A stretch of 64,000 bases of DNA from Oscheius dolichura (taxonomy: Eukaryota; Nematoda; Chromadorea; Rhabditida; Rhabditidae). Position numbers and translations under genes: made by a program. The DNA is taken from assembly GCA_932521035.1 (NCBI GenBank), contig OW051492.1, positions 8,494,001 to 8,558,000 of the forward strand, read 5' to 3'. Positions 28,369 to 44,813 of this stretch are shown here, piece by piece (positions within the stretch are counted from its first letter, which is position 1; every line of letters begins with the position of its first letter). Under the pieces are notes generated by a model that saw nothing but the letters and a program-made list of their open reading frames with translations, searched no databases and had not been told where the DNA came from.

Positions 28369-28631
28369 TTTCGATAAAAGAATGCCCTTATTGGGGAATA
28401 GTACTCGTTCTGAAATGGGAACAAGGAGAACGACGAGGGTGCTGTGCCCCTGACCATCGTCTCCACCCTGTCTTCCCTGCCCGTCCTCCACCCTATCGGT
28501 CGTCCGTCATCTTGTCCTCCCTGTCCGTCGCACCCTGTCCCCCAGCGAAAGTTTAGGGGTATAGTCACCGTAACCTCGCAGAGAATCAAACACACTGATA
28601 GCGAACAACTAACAAAATTCGAGAGTCTCGA

Positions 28632-29032
28632 TTTATTAGGAGTAACCTTTTGGATCACTGTCCTCGGAGGTCGTCTTGCGGTGCCCTCTGTGGCCGACTC
28701 GGCGGGGGCATCGCCGGCGGTGGCTTCGGCAGCCTTCTCCAGCACCATATCCATCAGTTGCTGGGTGCTGACCATCTGCATCTTGGCATAGGCAGTCTCC
28801 TCGGCGAATTCTCCCTTATCCTTCTTTTGGCTCTGGCCGGCTCCACGGCCTCAAGAAGGAGATTCGACTGGAACTGGGCGGCTGCCTCAGACTTCAAGAG
28901 AGTTCCGATCTCCGGTGGCAGATCAACAGCTACAAATTTGAGAAATCGCCAGGAGATTGTCGTCCACTCTGTGATGGTGGTCGGAGCCATGGCTGATGCA
29001 TTCAACCCCCAAAAAGACCAGAGATTTCCCAT
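28632..29032 (-). pseudogene. Unrecognised minus-strand coding region with frame break
   Basis: On the minus strand a frame beginning MGNLWSFWGLNASAMAP runs through DLPPEIGTLLKSEAAAQF to EAVEPARAK. A second frame, one base out of register, then continues as KKDKGEFAEETAYAKMQM and VSTQQLMDMVLEKAAEA. An AATAAA (complement of 28632-28637) lies just beyond. Both halves look coding in composition (Ala/Glu/Lys-rich helix, sensible amphipathicity), and no intron of workable size joins them. It is therefore either a decayed gene or a frame disturbed by an assembly indel. The N-terminal part is hydrophobic with aromatic residues, as in a membrane protein. I do not recognise the family. Confidence 0.4.
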
Positions 29033-29089
29033 TTGAAGGGCCAGGGAACAGGAGACTGGGAGGAAGACCGGCGAATAGATGAAGCCATC

Positions 29090-29265
29090 GGGCTGTCTTA
29101 GTGCTCTCCTTGAGGATGAGATAGAATGGGAGGGAAAGACGCCGTTCTGGTGTCTTTTTGTCCAGTTGAATGGGGAGATTTTGTTGAGTCCAGTGAGCTG
29201 AGAATGACAGAAAGAGGTCCAGATTGGGAAGGGAGAGAGGCGATCCTCTCGGCGGCACGGAACTC
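29090..29265. repeat. Dispersed duplicate of 35157-35343
   Basis: About 180 bases, from ...CCATCGGGCTGTC to the ...GGCGGCACGGAACTC boundary, recur at 35157-35343 in the same orientation with only a few differences. The offset is about 6.1 kb, unlike the 10.2-10.4 kb RSK offset, so it arose by a separate event. Open frames on both strands pass through it and I cannot tell which, if any, is translated. Confidence 0.8.
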
Positions 29266-29542
29266 TTTGCTAAAGGCGCCATCGAGGTTCTATGTTGCCG
29301 AGTTTCTCGTAAATCAGAAGAAGGACAGGCTTGGTTAGTTCTACCATTTCACTTCTGGGGCATAAAACTATCTATTGTTATTGGTTTCTTCCAGAAAAAC
29401 CCAAGGAAAAACAGCCCGAAACCGCTGGAGATCGCATTTTGTAAAGAGGGGAGAGAGGGGAGTAGAGCGGGCCATAAAGAGGAATTAAGCCCAATTGGAC
29501 GGAAAAAAGGATGGGGTACCAAGAAATAACATTATTTTTCAG

Positions 29543-29664
29543 AAAACAGCGATCGACAAGTGAACAATACCAAATCTGGCCATGAAAGCCCCGAGCAGGG
29601 GCCACCGGTTTGGATCTACAGCCGAAGCAGTACAAAACATCAGCCGAGGCAATCCCCATCCACC
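29543..29664 (+). CDS. Possible upstream exon of the small gene at 29784-30463
   Basis: An exon-like stretch between a TTTTTCAG acceptor and a GTGAGT donor is open in the frame reading NSDRQVNNTKSGHESPEQ, then PPVWIYSRSSTKHQPRQ. Its phase does not join the next exon (29755-29844) without a single-base shift near 29770. It may use another partner, or the shift may be an assembly error. Confidence 0.3.
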
Positions 29665-29783
29665 GTGAGTTTGTTTAATTCATAACATATAACGGCCGTA
29701 GAGCCGGAAATATTCCGTCAATCGGGAGTTTCCCAATAATTATCCCTTTTACAGGCACAATACGCCCCTAAACGGCCGTGCAC

Positions 29784-30463
29784 ATGCCGTGGGTTGAGGT
29801 GTCGCCGAAGGAGGAGTCAGCCAAGCGAATTGCCGACAAGAAGCGTGAGTGACTTTGGCATCCCTTCTTTGAGCAACTGAATCTCTCGTTTCCCAGAGGG
29901 CAAAGGGCAGAGAGCAAAGGGAAACTCACCAATAATATCGGATCTTTACAGGCCTTTACGAGGATCTCCTTGAGCCGCTCGGTCCGACAGAACCGAAAAA
30001 AAAAACGAATCATTCCAAGGAAGATGACCTCGACGTAGACCTTAAACATAACTGTAAGCTTTTATAGTCCTATTCGGAAAAGAAAAACTCGTTTGAAACT
30101 GTTTCGGTGGAGAAAGAGAGTGGTGGAGACAAAGAATCTCCCCCTCGAGAGCACATTTGACCAGTTCCTCACTTTCAAAGACCTTAAAAGTAGCAAAAAA
30201 AAAGAAATGGAACCTGATTTTAATGTATTATTTTAGCAAATATTGGATCAGCTCCGACAGTCAGTACTATGCGCGAGCCACTTCCGGTACGTCTGACTTG
30301 ATACCTGAAACATATTTTTCAGACACAAACCAACCTGGGAGTATCATCCCCTGTCCAGGAGTTGAAGATAAATGAACGCCAGTTATCCGAGCTGACCACC
30401 GGCGGAAATAGTCTTCCAAGACGACGAGATCTTATTTTTTCTTTATGTGTTATATTTTTTTAA
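29784..30463 (+). CDS. Small charged protein with hydrophobic C-terminus
   Basis: Coding exons: 29784-29844 (exon begins at 29755), 29952-30053, 30237-30286 and 30323-30463 (TAA). Phases match at all three junctions, giving 117 residues from Met at 29784. The stop codon overlaps an AATAAA (30462-30467), the same arrangement seen in the cpg-3-like gene. The protein is hydrophilic: MPWVEVSPKEESAKRI, then an acidic/basic stretch (KKKTNHSKEDDLDVDLK), a Ser/Thr/Pro-rich middle, and a final hydrophobic LIFSLCVIFF that could anchor it in a membrane. I do not recognise the family. The initiator Met is the first in frame after the acceptor, but an upstream exon may extend it. Confidence 0.55.
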
Positions 30464-31540
30464 TAAACTACTTGTAATTTAGCGTTTCCTTATTTTTCTA
30501 AAGACACCTAGATCCTTCGCTCAGACAGTTGAAGCGAAAGAACCAACAAATAGTACATAGAAATTTTTAAATAATAAAACACAGAAAAAACGAAGTAAAA
30601 CTAGATCAGTGTCGGCATCACCGGTAACGCGTTACCGTGCCAGGACTTCCGGATACGCACGGCGCCGTGGCACTGGCGATTTCGCACAGCTCGCCGCGAC
30701 CGGGAAAGGTCGGAGCGCTCCAAAGCTAAAACCGATTTTATGCGTTTTTATCCATTTCTGATGATTTATCCGGCTTTCCCGGCACCGAATTACTATATAG
30801 CAAAGATATATATTGAGCAGAATTACATATTTTTTACCTTTTTCTGTCGTTTACAATGGATTTGGCATATTTAAATCTACTAGAATGGAGAGTTTCAGTT
30901 CAGATGCACCTCTAGTATTATAGATATAATATTTTTTCATTTTTTTTTCGAAATTTAGCCGAACAATGTTTGGTCCCACTGTCTATTCTAGTAGTTTTAG
31001 ATATGCCTGATCGATTGCAACAAACAGAAAAATGTGAAAATGTGTAGTTTTGCTCAATAAGTGTCATTCAGGTCTAGGGTATAATTCCGGCGCAATTTCC
31101 AAAAATTTGAATTTTGGCTGTGTTCGTAGCATCGCCTCCATTTGATTTCAACTATTTCCTTCTGTTCCTTCTGCCAAATTCGATCACTCGATCAAGATGC
31201 TCCTAAGACTTTTTGTCATTTTTGTGTCTAGAAAAAAAATATATATATATCAGTTTCGAAGAAGCAGAGCACATATCTTTGTATATAATATTTTATTTTC
31301 AGTACTTCGCCTAGACAAGCAAACTTTTCTTCCTTCGTTTTTAGTTCAATGCCGTTATTGTTGCTCTTAGTGTTTTCTATGTAAACACATGTTTAGTCTT
31401 CATAGAGGAGGTGCTCGTCTTCTAGTTATTGTGCGCGAGTATATAATATAATGCCTTGTTCTGTCCAAATTACCATTCCTGCGGCTTTCCTCTTTTTCAT
31501 ATTTGTGTGTATTTGATTCTCTGAGAAATTTGCTTTCAGG
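30464..31540. other. Intergenic between small gene and second RSK gene
   Basis: Mostly AT-rich, with one sharply GC-rich island at about 30601-30725 (separate entry). No coding exon recognised. The acceptor TGCTTTCAG immediately before the next ATG (31541) implies an untranslated first exon or spliced leader. Confidence 0.5.
30601..30725. repeat. GC-rich island with palindromes
   Basis: This 125-base island contrasts with AT-rich flanks. It contains CGGTAACGCGTTACCG (perfect 16-bp palindrome) followed by GTGCCA...TGGCAC inverted arms around a GC-rich centre. It could be a structured RNA, an insulator-like element or a MITE fragment. I found no second copy in the window. Confidence 0.45.
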
Positions 31541-34885
<3,345 letters not shown>

Positions 34886-35001
34886 GCTTTATCTTCAGTC
34901 GCATCCTTCCCTTGAATTTTTTAAAATGTGTTTTTTTTCATTCCCAAACAAATAGCGGGCATTTTTGTGATATTAACTTGTACATTTCCGGGTTTTATAT
35001 A

Positions 35002-35558
35002 TCATTTTTTATTATCTTTATCAGTTTCAAAGTCTTCTTCGTAATAAACCTGTAGTTTATCTATTGTTAAAAAAAGGTAAATCGGGACCAGCCACCGAAC
35101 GTATTGGATTCCGATGAGCCCGGTGGTCAGAGAAAAGGGCACAAGGCCGACGATTTGAGGAAGCCATCGGGCTGTCTTAGTGCTCTCCTTGAGGATGAGA
35201 TAGAATGGGAGGGAAAGACGCCGTTCTGGTGTCTTTTTGTCCAGTTGAATGGGGAGATTTTGTTGAGTCCAGAGGGCTGAGAATAACAGAAAGAGGTCCA
35301 GATTGGGAAGGGAGAGAGGCGATCCCCTCGGCGGCACGGAACTCGGCGGATGCGCTCGTCCTTCGGGCGCGCCTGGTATCCACGGCGCGGGAGGATGTCT
35401 CCGTCGATGTCGATGGCCAAAAAGGACAGAAAACAGACATATTTTCCGCCCTGTTTGAGGATTGACAGGTCGTCGACGAACAGACGGTTGAATTCGGTCG
35501 AAACGCGTTGGTCAAGTTCTGTCAAGCGCACGTGTCCAGTTGTCCACGACTTCCTCAT
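35002..35558 (-). other. Uncertain minus-strand coding fragment
   Basis: Upstream of the duplicated 180-base segment, the minus strand is open and reads STEFNRLFVDDLSILKQGG, then DIDGDILPRRGYQARPKDER. In the duplicate a TTATTCTCAG acceptor leads to a frame with LSLPFYLILKESTKTARW and, beyond it, hydrophobic residues. Composition is protein-like, but no single splice model joins the parts, and the fragment overlaps the 3' UTR of the RSK paralogue. It may be a decayed duplicate related to the frame at 28632-29032. I do not recognise the family. Confidence 0.3.
35043..35048 (+). terminator. Poly(A) signal of the RSK paralogue
   Basis: AATAAA at 35043-35048, about 160 bases after the stop codon. 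Confidence 0.6.
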
Positions 35559-35832
35559 TCGGCTTCTTCCTCCTCCTTTCCTGTTTATCTATTTATCTGT
35601 GTCGTGATGTTCCAATTTGTGACTGTATTACCCATTCTCTGTCTTTTATTGGCTTCCGCGTCGCTCTCTTCATTCTCTTGTCCAAGTCTCCGTTTAATCT
35701 CTCCTTTTTAGCATATTTGGTTGATTTTGTTCTTCTTGGCCTACGTTTGTTCTCTTATTGCAGTAATGATGAACCGTACGTTCTTTCCATTGCAATAAAA
35801 AAGAGCAAGGTTCAATTTCAGGAAATGCACAG

Positions 35833-36054
35833 ATGAGACAGCGTCTCAAGAAGGAGATGGAGTTCGTCGACCTCGAAATATCTCACTACGTTGAGGCAGC
35901 CAGGCTCGGCGAGAAGACTCTTCAAGTTGGCAGAGACGCTCTAGAAGTAGGAAGGCGGCCAATCGACACGGAACGTGAAAGCCTGCCGGCGTCTACGAAA
36001 GCGGTGGAGCTGTGTAATAGAAAGGTGGGACTGATCGGGCAGATGAGCCTTGCA
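35833..36054 (+). CDS. Coiled-coil-like open frame (uncertain)
   Basis: After a TTTCAG at 35820 the plus strand is open from Met at 35833 (MRQRLKKEMEFVDLEISH, then ARLGEKTLQVGRDALEVG) to a possible GTAACC donor at about 36055. The residues follow a helical, heptad-like pattern. There is no clear partner exon. It may be host sequence or cargo of the helicase-bearing element just downstream. Confidence 0.3.
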
Positions 36055-36304
36055 GGTAACCAGTTTTCCTACCTTTCTTTGATATTTGGGCGCGATTGAA
36101 GAAAAATCCGCGAGAAACAGTCTGAAATTAGGATTAAAAGGCCCTCTTTTTGCGTTTCTGGGAGCGTATAAAGAGTCAGAACAAGGAATAGAGCCTCGAA
36201 TAGACGGGAAGTCTCAACATCCTGGAGCCGTCTGGATTCCCCCCTCATCGTCTCCGTCTCAAGGTTGCCTATATTTTCCACCTAATCGAATCTCTTATTT
36301 CCAG

Positions 36305-36753
36305 CTCGGCTGTATTGTGATCCTTCTTCGAAATCTCAATGTCAGCCAGGGCCTTTGTAATGGCACAAGGTTCCAAGTTATCGGCTTTTATTAATTTGCC
36401 GTTTTATAAACGGAGCCAAAAATGGACAGATGGTGCTGATCCCCAGGATCTCTCTTCTGAGTGGGAAAAGTTTGTCACTTTGCTTATTTTCTTTTCAACC
36501 AAACCTTTAGCAATTGGTATTCCGCTTTCTCGACGGCAGTTCCCAGTCAAACTGGCCTTTGCCATGTCGATCACCAAATCCCAAGGACAGTCGCTGGAGA
36601 AAGTGGGAGTATCGTTAAAGGCGCCTGTTTTTTTCTCACGGAATGCTCTATGTGGCCCTTTCCCGCTGTACCAGCATGGACGGAGTGAGAGTGGAGACGA
36701 TGCCATCCGATGGAAATAGAGCTATCAATATCGTGGAGCAAGCCGTCCTTTAA
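36305..36753 (+). pseudogene. PIF1/Helitron-type helicase remnant
   Basis: The plus strand encodes the last third of a PIF1-like helicase of the kind found in Helitrons. The parts are [21 protein letters not shown], then [14 protein letters not shown] in a shifted frame, then [20 protein letters not shown], and finally [17 protein letters not shown] ending at TAA 36751-36753. These match the family blocks around helicase motifs V and VI (R-R-Q-F-P...S-K-S-Q-G-Q and Y-V-A-L-S-R). At least two frame changes occur; one lies at a T homopolymer near 36630. The Rep (HUH) domain and the ATP-binding Walker motifs are not present, so this is a truncated element. Confidence 0.8.
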
Positions 36754-36984
36754 GTCCATTTATCCCTCATCTCTAATTTATTGTTTTTGTAGTGTACCCT
36801 CTGACCCCCGGAAAGGGTTATCCCCAGAAGATCCCCAGTACAGGCTTCGGCCTGGAAGTGGTGACGGGGGCCCCCTCCGGGGGAAGAAGGGTGTTTTGTC
36901 AAGTACCATAATTTGTTTTAATGAATTTTTTTATTTCTCGACGCTATTCTCTGATCTTTTCTCTTGAAAATGAAATACTCGATC

Positions 36985-37040
36985 AAGGGGGGCCTCAAGG
37001 CGGGTGAGGCCCCGCGAAACGGGGCCGAGGTCGACTTGTA
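36985..37040 (+). repeat. GC-rich double hairpin, possible Helitron 3' end
   Basis: GCCTCAAGGCGGGTGAGGC is followed at once by GGCCCCGCGAAACGGGGCC (7-bp perfect stem, 5-base loop) and then GAGGTCGACTTGT. A hairpin a few bases before a CT-rich terminus is typical of Helitron 3' ends, but the expected CTRR end is not exact. Another GC hairpin lies at about 36868-36885. Confidence 0.4.
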
Positions 37041-37141
37041 ATTTCATAATGTGCTAATGGAAGATTCTATTACACAAGTGATACGTTCTAAAACAGTTTA
37101 TATACCCGTTATCATGGTATTGTCTTATAAAATACACGAAA

Positions 37142-38248
37142 TTAACCTAGTGAGGACATAAGTATTTGAATAGCATCTTCGGCGTTCTTGACAATTTCCT
37201 CATAAGTGCCATTTCTGCTAAAACTAATGGGGTGAACATTGGGATAGTTAATAAGATAAAGCTGCAATTAATCGTATACTCTATATGAATTAATAAACAT
37301 ACGTAGTATTCGTCGCATTCCGTCGACTCAATTAGGTTAGCTTCATTTTCAATGCACATCTTCATTAATTCACTCCTGAATTGTATGTAAAATTTAGAGG
37401 CCGGCTCATTTTACCATAAATGTTGTTTTTGGGCATATTCCTGAAGTCTGCTTCTAAACTCTGTGTCCTTTTCAAGGAAATTCTCTCTAGCTTCAATGAG
37501 ATCAGCAGCTAAAAAGCGAATATTTCAAAAACAATGAAAGCATACCTCGTGATAGCATTGTTTGGCTTTCCATATCTTTAATTAGAAAGTCGCGTGCAGC
37601 TTTTCGTTCTTCCAGTTGTTTCTCTAATTCTTTCTTCTTTCTTATATCAGCATTGATTTTATTTTGAAGAATGTCAGTTTTCATACTCGTTCCTATGCAA
37701 ATATTTAAAGGGACTGTCAGGGACCTTTGGATTAGTGAAAGACTTAGCGTCCTTTTCTGTAAAGCACATGGCGGGAGTTCCCATTTTCAAACGCCATATC
37801 TGTGCTTTGCGGCGGTTGGTGAACGTTTTTGGTATCAGTTTATAGAGAAAAAATCGCTTGTAAAGGTGTACTATCGACGGTTTCTCCACTAGACCACAGA
37901 GAGCTCCAATTTCAAAAATGAGGAATCCCGGCCGAGGGCTTTACAGAAAAAAGACGCTAAGTCTTTCACTAAACCAAAGGTCCCTGACAGTCCCTTTAAA
38001 TACGGTTCAGAAACAAACCTCTTTCTTCGTTAGCCGCATGCATTTTGGCATTTCGAACTCTTCTTTTGAATTCACAGAAAGCTTCTTCAATTTCATTTCG
38101 TTTAGAAGGTTTTTCCTACAATGATAGCTTGATAGGTAGATATAACACTAACCTTTGAATACTGTTCATTTGCCTGTTCCATGTACTCAGCTAGTTCGCT
38201 TTCCTTCAGCTTATTCACTCTCTCCGTGATCTTGTCCATATTTAGCAT
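37142..38248 (-). CDS. Coiled-coil protein, possible kinetochore Spc24/Spc25-like
   Basis: Minus-strand exons: 38153-38248, 38019-38115, 37546-37692, 37415-37508, 37303-37375 and 37142-37261 (TAA); 208 residues with consistent phases. Residues about 1-160 are strongly helical and charged (ITERVNKLKESELAEYMEQ; KINADIRKKKELEKQLEER; ADLIEARENFLEKDTEF), a clear coiled coil. The last 60 residues form a small globular part (YYLYLINYPNVHPISFSRNG, then TYEEIVKNAEDAIQILMS). A long coiled coil with a small C-terminal globular domain at about 200 residues matches the layout of Spc24/Spc25, but I see no decisive signature; other coiled-coil families are possible. Intron 2 carries a complete MITE. It starts 440 bases from the divergent ddx gene. 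Confidence 0.65.
37710..37994. mobile_element. MITE with about 55-bp terminal inverted repeats
   Basis: The termini at about 37707-37764 and 37940-37998 are inverted copies over about 55 bases, starting GGGACTGTCAGGGACC and continuing through ACTTAGCGTC. It is flanked by TTTAAA on both sides (37704-37709 and 37995-38000), compatible with a TTA/TAA-type duplication as made by Harbinger elements. It has no coding capacity and sits inside intron 2 of the coiled-coil gene. The solo end at 6273-6290 near the Harbinger transposase belongs to the same family. Confidence 0.85.
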
Positions 38249-38688
38249 GCCGCTGAAATCACAAGGATATATTGCGGCAAAATAAACAAGTACTTGTGCA
38301 TAAAAGAAAAACAACAGGAAACATACAAAACTAGGCAAAAAGAGCGATATAGGCCGAGAGCTTTCAATCCTCAAAATAGATTCAAATCGCCCCTTTTCCC
38401 ACCAAAAAGGAGCGGTCCCGCAACGCAAATGCGACCAAATCAATTCGTCGAGGCGGCGACGCTCGCTTGAGTCGGCCGCATTCAGTCGCGTTCTGTTTTT
38501 AGGCCAGACAGGTTACGTTTTCGCAATTGTCTGGATTTTATTTTTCTTGAAGTTTTACAGCTTTTCATAAGTTTGTTATGTAGGTGCAACTTGCTTATAC
38601 TGATTTTCTCGATTTCAGGCTCGTCCGCAGTCTTCAACGTCTTTCTTTAATTACAAGTCGAGCTCTTTCAAGTCCAGTAAACAGTAAA
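38249..38688. promoter_or_regulatory. Head-to-head promoter region (coiled-coil gene / ddx)
   Basis: 440 bases between divergent start codons (38248 minus, 38689 plus). It includes splice-like acceptors for untranslated leaders on both sides (TTTCAG before the minus-strand ATG; TTTCAGG near 38621). No other feature seen. Confidence 0.45.
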
Positions 38689-41466
<2,778 letters not shown>

Positions 41467-41783
41467 ATTCAACCCGGTGTTTGAATAGCTTTCACTCGCA
41501 CAATTTCTTCTACATTCTCATCTCTTCTGTCATGGGTCATCAGTTTTCCGTGAATTCTCACTTTATAAGTGATACTTTTTGTTTAGATTTATCTTGTACT
41601 TCATTATATAATAGTCACCTATTTTAAAAACCTTTGCATTGCTACTTGTTTGTCATACAATAAAAGAAGTCATGCAATTGTTCCTATCAAACGCGAGGGG
41701 ACGGGTGAAGGGAAAGCGCTGAAGCAGCAGATGCTGTCCAAAAGTCATTGTTTTCGCTTCTTCGCTGTAATCGATGTTTTCTA
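41467..41783. other. ddx 3' UTR and short intergenic gap
   Basis: Contains the ddx poly(A) signal (41659-41664) and about 120 bases before the next start codon. No other feature. Confidence 0.6.
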
Positions 41784-42911
41784 ATGCGACTGAAAGATCT
41801 CCGAAACATCTTCTGGAAGAAGAAAAATAAGAAAGAAGCCCAGCGAGATCTTGATCCAGTCTATGAGATTGTGGATAGCCGAAGATGTGGAGCAGATCAC
41901 CACAGCACAGATAACGACTACGAGGACATCGACCGCTTCTACAACGAACAGGTATTCTACATTTAGAAGAAAAACAGGCGAATTTAGTCCATCCCAGTTC
42001 GTCGGATCGAAGGTTGCCACTTTTTCGAGAACCAGGGAAAATTACGTCTTACACTGAGTTTGAATTCATATCAAAGTCAGCTCCTCGTTGAAGAGAAATC
42101 GATGTGTGAGGCACTGACTCTCACGGATATAAAGGATCTGATAATCGCCGGCAAATTGTCAAACAAGGGCTGCTCCATTTTGACAAATATTGTCAGATGC
42201 GATACTTTGAAGGTGGAAAACACTTCTATTGCTTGTAGGTAGGTATAAGAGGACTATTAGAAAGAAAAATAATCCGTTGTAGCTTTGAATGGATGTATCA
42301 ACTTCTCCAGAGAACAAAAGAAGTAGAATTTGTGAACTGCAATTTTGAGGATGCTCAGGTAAGATACCCCTACACGTCATAAAAAAATACGCGTCCAACA
42401 ATCTAGATAATTTCCGACGATGTTTTTATAAGAAATCCACAAATTGTGAAGCTAAAAATCCTGCACAACTCTAAGAAATACAGGTATTTACGCAATTATA
42501 AAGGCAATGAGGACATTTTTAGCTTTCCTTTGCTTACCGATGCATTGCTAAGGTTTTGGATGCAGCAAAGATTAGAATACAATATTCAGCTACGTGCAGC
42601 GACCTCTTTTACAGCACAAGGAATAGAATGCCTCAGCAGGGTAGGTTTACTTCTACCTAAAAATATAAAGAGTCTAACCTTAGATGCTCTCTTCAAACAA
42701 ACTGCCGAATACATCACTCTATTTGGGAAAAATAGTCAGCACTGCTGAAGAATGTAAAAATCTCAATATGCCGGAAGGCCTCCAATTGGAATGCAACGGT
42801 AGACGATTTTTCGTCAAAGATACGGAGGAGCGGCTATTTGTCTCGTTTGATACTTCAGTGAAAATAGAAGATTCTCGAACATGTTTAGCACCAAAAGAAT
42901 TGTATTGCTAG
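41784..42911 (+). CDS. Nematode-type protein of unknown function
   Basis: Exons: 41784-41951, 41988-42238, 42283-42358, 42407-42483, 42523-42640 and 42684-42911 (TAG), all in phase; 305 residues. The basic N-terminus (RNIFWKKKNKKEAQRD) is followed by an acidic linker and then a region with alternating beta-strand and helix character: LTLTDIKDLIIAGKLS, CDTLKVENTSIAC, VEFVNCNFEDA, IVKLKILHNSKKY. Repeats of the type hydrophobic-x-hydrophobic followed by N/C recall the leucine-rich-like FTH/DUF38 regions of nematode F-box proteins, but I see no clear F-box at the start. I therefore leave function open. The start at 41784 is the first Met in frame; the poly(A) signal is at 42919-42924, directly after the stop. 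It lies 317 bases downstream of ddx on the same strand. Confidence 0.7.
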
Positions 42912-42918
42912 AATTAGA

Positions 42919-42924
42919 AATAAA
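42919..42924 (+). terminator. Poly(A) signal
   Basis: AATAAA 8 bases after the stop codon at 42909-42911, again a very short 3' UTR. Confidence 0.6.
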
Positions 42925-43171
42925 TATGATTTGCACCTTTATAACCCTTGATAATAGATCACCCACTATAATTTACAAAACCGCGTCTGAATAAATACAA
43001 AAATGTTAAGACTGATAAAATGCTGAAATCACATTCTTTAAACCGTCACTATATGGGAAAGAAAAAAGAAGGCAGGCAAAAACCGAGTGGCATCACTAGG
43101 GAATGAGTATGACACCATAGCTAACCATATTCTAGAGAAAGCATTAAATTTGAACGTTGTAGACATCACAG

Positions 43172-44165
43172 CTATTCATCGTCGGAGTCAGAGCTTTCAC
43201 TTAGGTTCAAACCAAGGCGATCATGTGAGCTGGTTTCCTGGACTGGCTGCGGCCGTATACTAATGTGATAAAAATAAATGAACGATAACACCACCAACCT
43301 ATTGCTATTGTTGGAGGATACGGGGCGTGAAAGAGGCCGAGCTTCAAGTAGCGGCATATCATCTAGGGGAGAAGAAGAATTTACATTAGTAGGAGCATTC
43401 ATTGTAGCCAGCAGCTGGCTTTCCATTTCATCGACTGAAGAAGTAGAACTACTTCTCGTCCTCACTGCATTAGCACTGGCCTGTAAAGTAATTTATATAA
43501 TGTAACAAGAAAAAAACATGCCTCATCATCCGAACTTTGGCTGTCACTATCAGAACCGCTATTTGAACTACTAGAACTATGCTCCCGTGACGGTTTAGGT
43601 TGAGTTTTTGATGGGGCGGCTGTTAATCTGGCCATTTCTGTTCGAAGAACCGTTTCTGTAGCCTTATCCAAATCTCTGCAAAACATGGTGATGAAAATAA
43701 TATGATAAACATTGTACCTCGTTTGTTTGACATTTATATTAGAAGAAATTTTTTCCAATCTAACAGTACCAGTATTTTTATCGAAAAATAGTAGGCATTC
43801 CTTTGGCTTGGCATCTTTCTTTGAGCCTTTATAGACTGTCATGTTTTCTCCTTCTGTTGGTACTGTCACCTAAAGCTTTTTTCATTTACATCGTTTCAAA
43901 GCAATCAAACCAATGAAAAGTATTATAAAAAGAAGCAAAACTTACGTGTACATCTGTACCCTCTGGCCTAAATGCAATGAATGTGTCTGTATTGTTAGAA
44001 ACAGATTTCGGTTTAAAATCATCTGAAAGTACGCACTAAATATGACGAATTAAAATAAAACTAACATCGTAAAGCGTGATACTTTTTCACTTCCTTTTTT
44101 GCAGGCGCTGTAAATGACGACCCAAACTGCAAATTGTAGGTTCCCTGTGGAATATCTCCAGCCAT
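43172..44165 (-). CDS. eaf-1: ELL-associated factor (EAF)
   Basis: Minus-strand exons: 44066-44165, 43946-44022, 43718-43869, 43522-43675, 43299-43480 and 43172-43259 (TAG); 250 residues. The N-terminal domain matches EAF1/EAF2: LRYDFKPKSVSNNT, then the VTVPTEGENMTVYKGSKKD strand pair, ECLLFFDKNTGTVRLEKI and SSNINVKQTR. The C-terminal half is Ser/Asp/Glu-rich (SSSSSNSGSDSDSQSSDDE and a final SESSDSDDE), as in the EAF transactivation region. EAF proteins bind ELL and stimulate RNA polymerase II elongation in the nucleus. The fourth intron appears to begin GCATGT, i.e. a GC-AG intron, because the GT a few bases on would break the frame. The gene is head to head with sac-1, sharing about 650 bases. 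Confidence 0.85.
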
Positions 44166-44813
44166 TCTTCGGTTTTTACCTGAAATAAAGCGTGACTGAT
44201 AGCGACTGTTTGAGAGAAAAGGAGAAAAAGCGAAATTTTAAGAAGAAAAGGTAGTTTATCCCAATGATGTCGATCTTTTATGGGTCGGACGAACTGAAAG
44301 TCGAGTTCGGGTGGTTTTTGAAAAGGTCAGAATGGATCTATTCACGGGAAAAAAGGAAGAACAGCTCCTTGTTCTGTTCAGCAAATAGAATTACAGTAGG
44401 CAGACAGGAATCGCCAAAGCGAAAATGGAAAAATTGTACGCAACCACGCAACGACAACCAACTCCTGAAAATGTTTGTTCGAGATTTTATCTTTTCTAGT
44501 CTTTCCAACGATTCTTTGCTCTTCTTTTTATGCTGTCTTATCTCCAATAGGAATCCTTTCGACGGTAACAGCTTATACAAGCTTTACAAATGCATTCTAA
44601 AACTCATGGAACTCTAGATTCGATCGTTTTGAAGCAATCGTTTTTAAAAACAATCGCAGAAGAAGAAATAGCACGGATTATGTACATTGATTAGAACTTT
44701 GACAATATTATTTCCTTTTTCTGTTATACTTTGCTCCTTACTGAATGTTTGTTTCTTTTCTCATACTTATCCCACGCTAATTTTTTTGTTTTCAGTGTGT
44801 CCCTCTTTCTCTC
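44166..44813. promoter_or_regulatory. Head-to-head region (eaf / sac-1)
   Basis: 648 bases between divergent start codons. The right part ends in a T-rich TTTTCAG acceptor at 44789-44795 just before the sac-1 start. A plus-strand open frame from 44264 has no motif or splice support and I do not call it. Confidence 0.5.

Noticed and set aside
44264..44617. 117-codon frame between eaf and sac-1
   Set aside because: Lies in the shared promoter/leader region; no motif, no splice logic.
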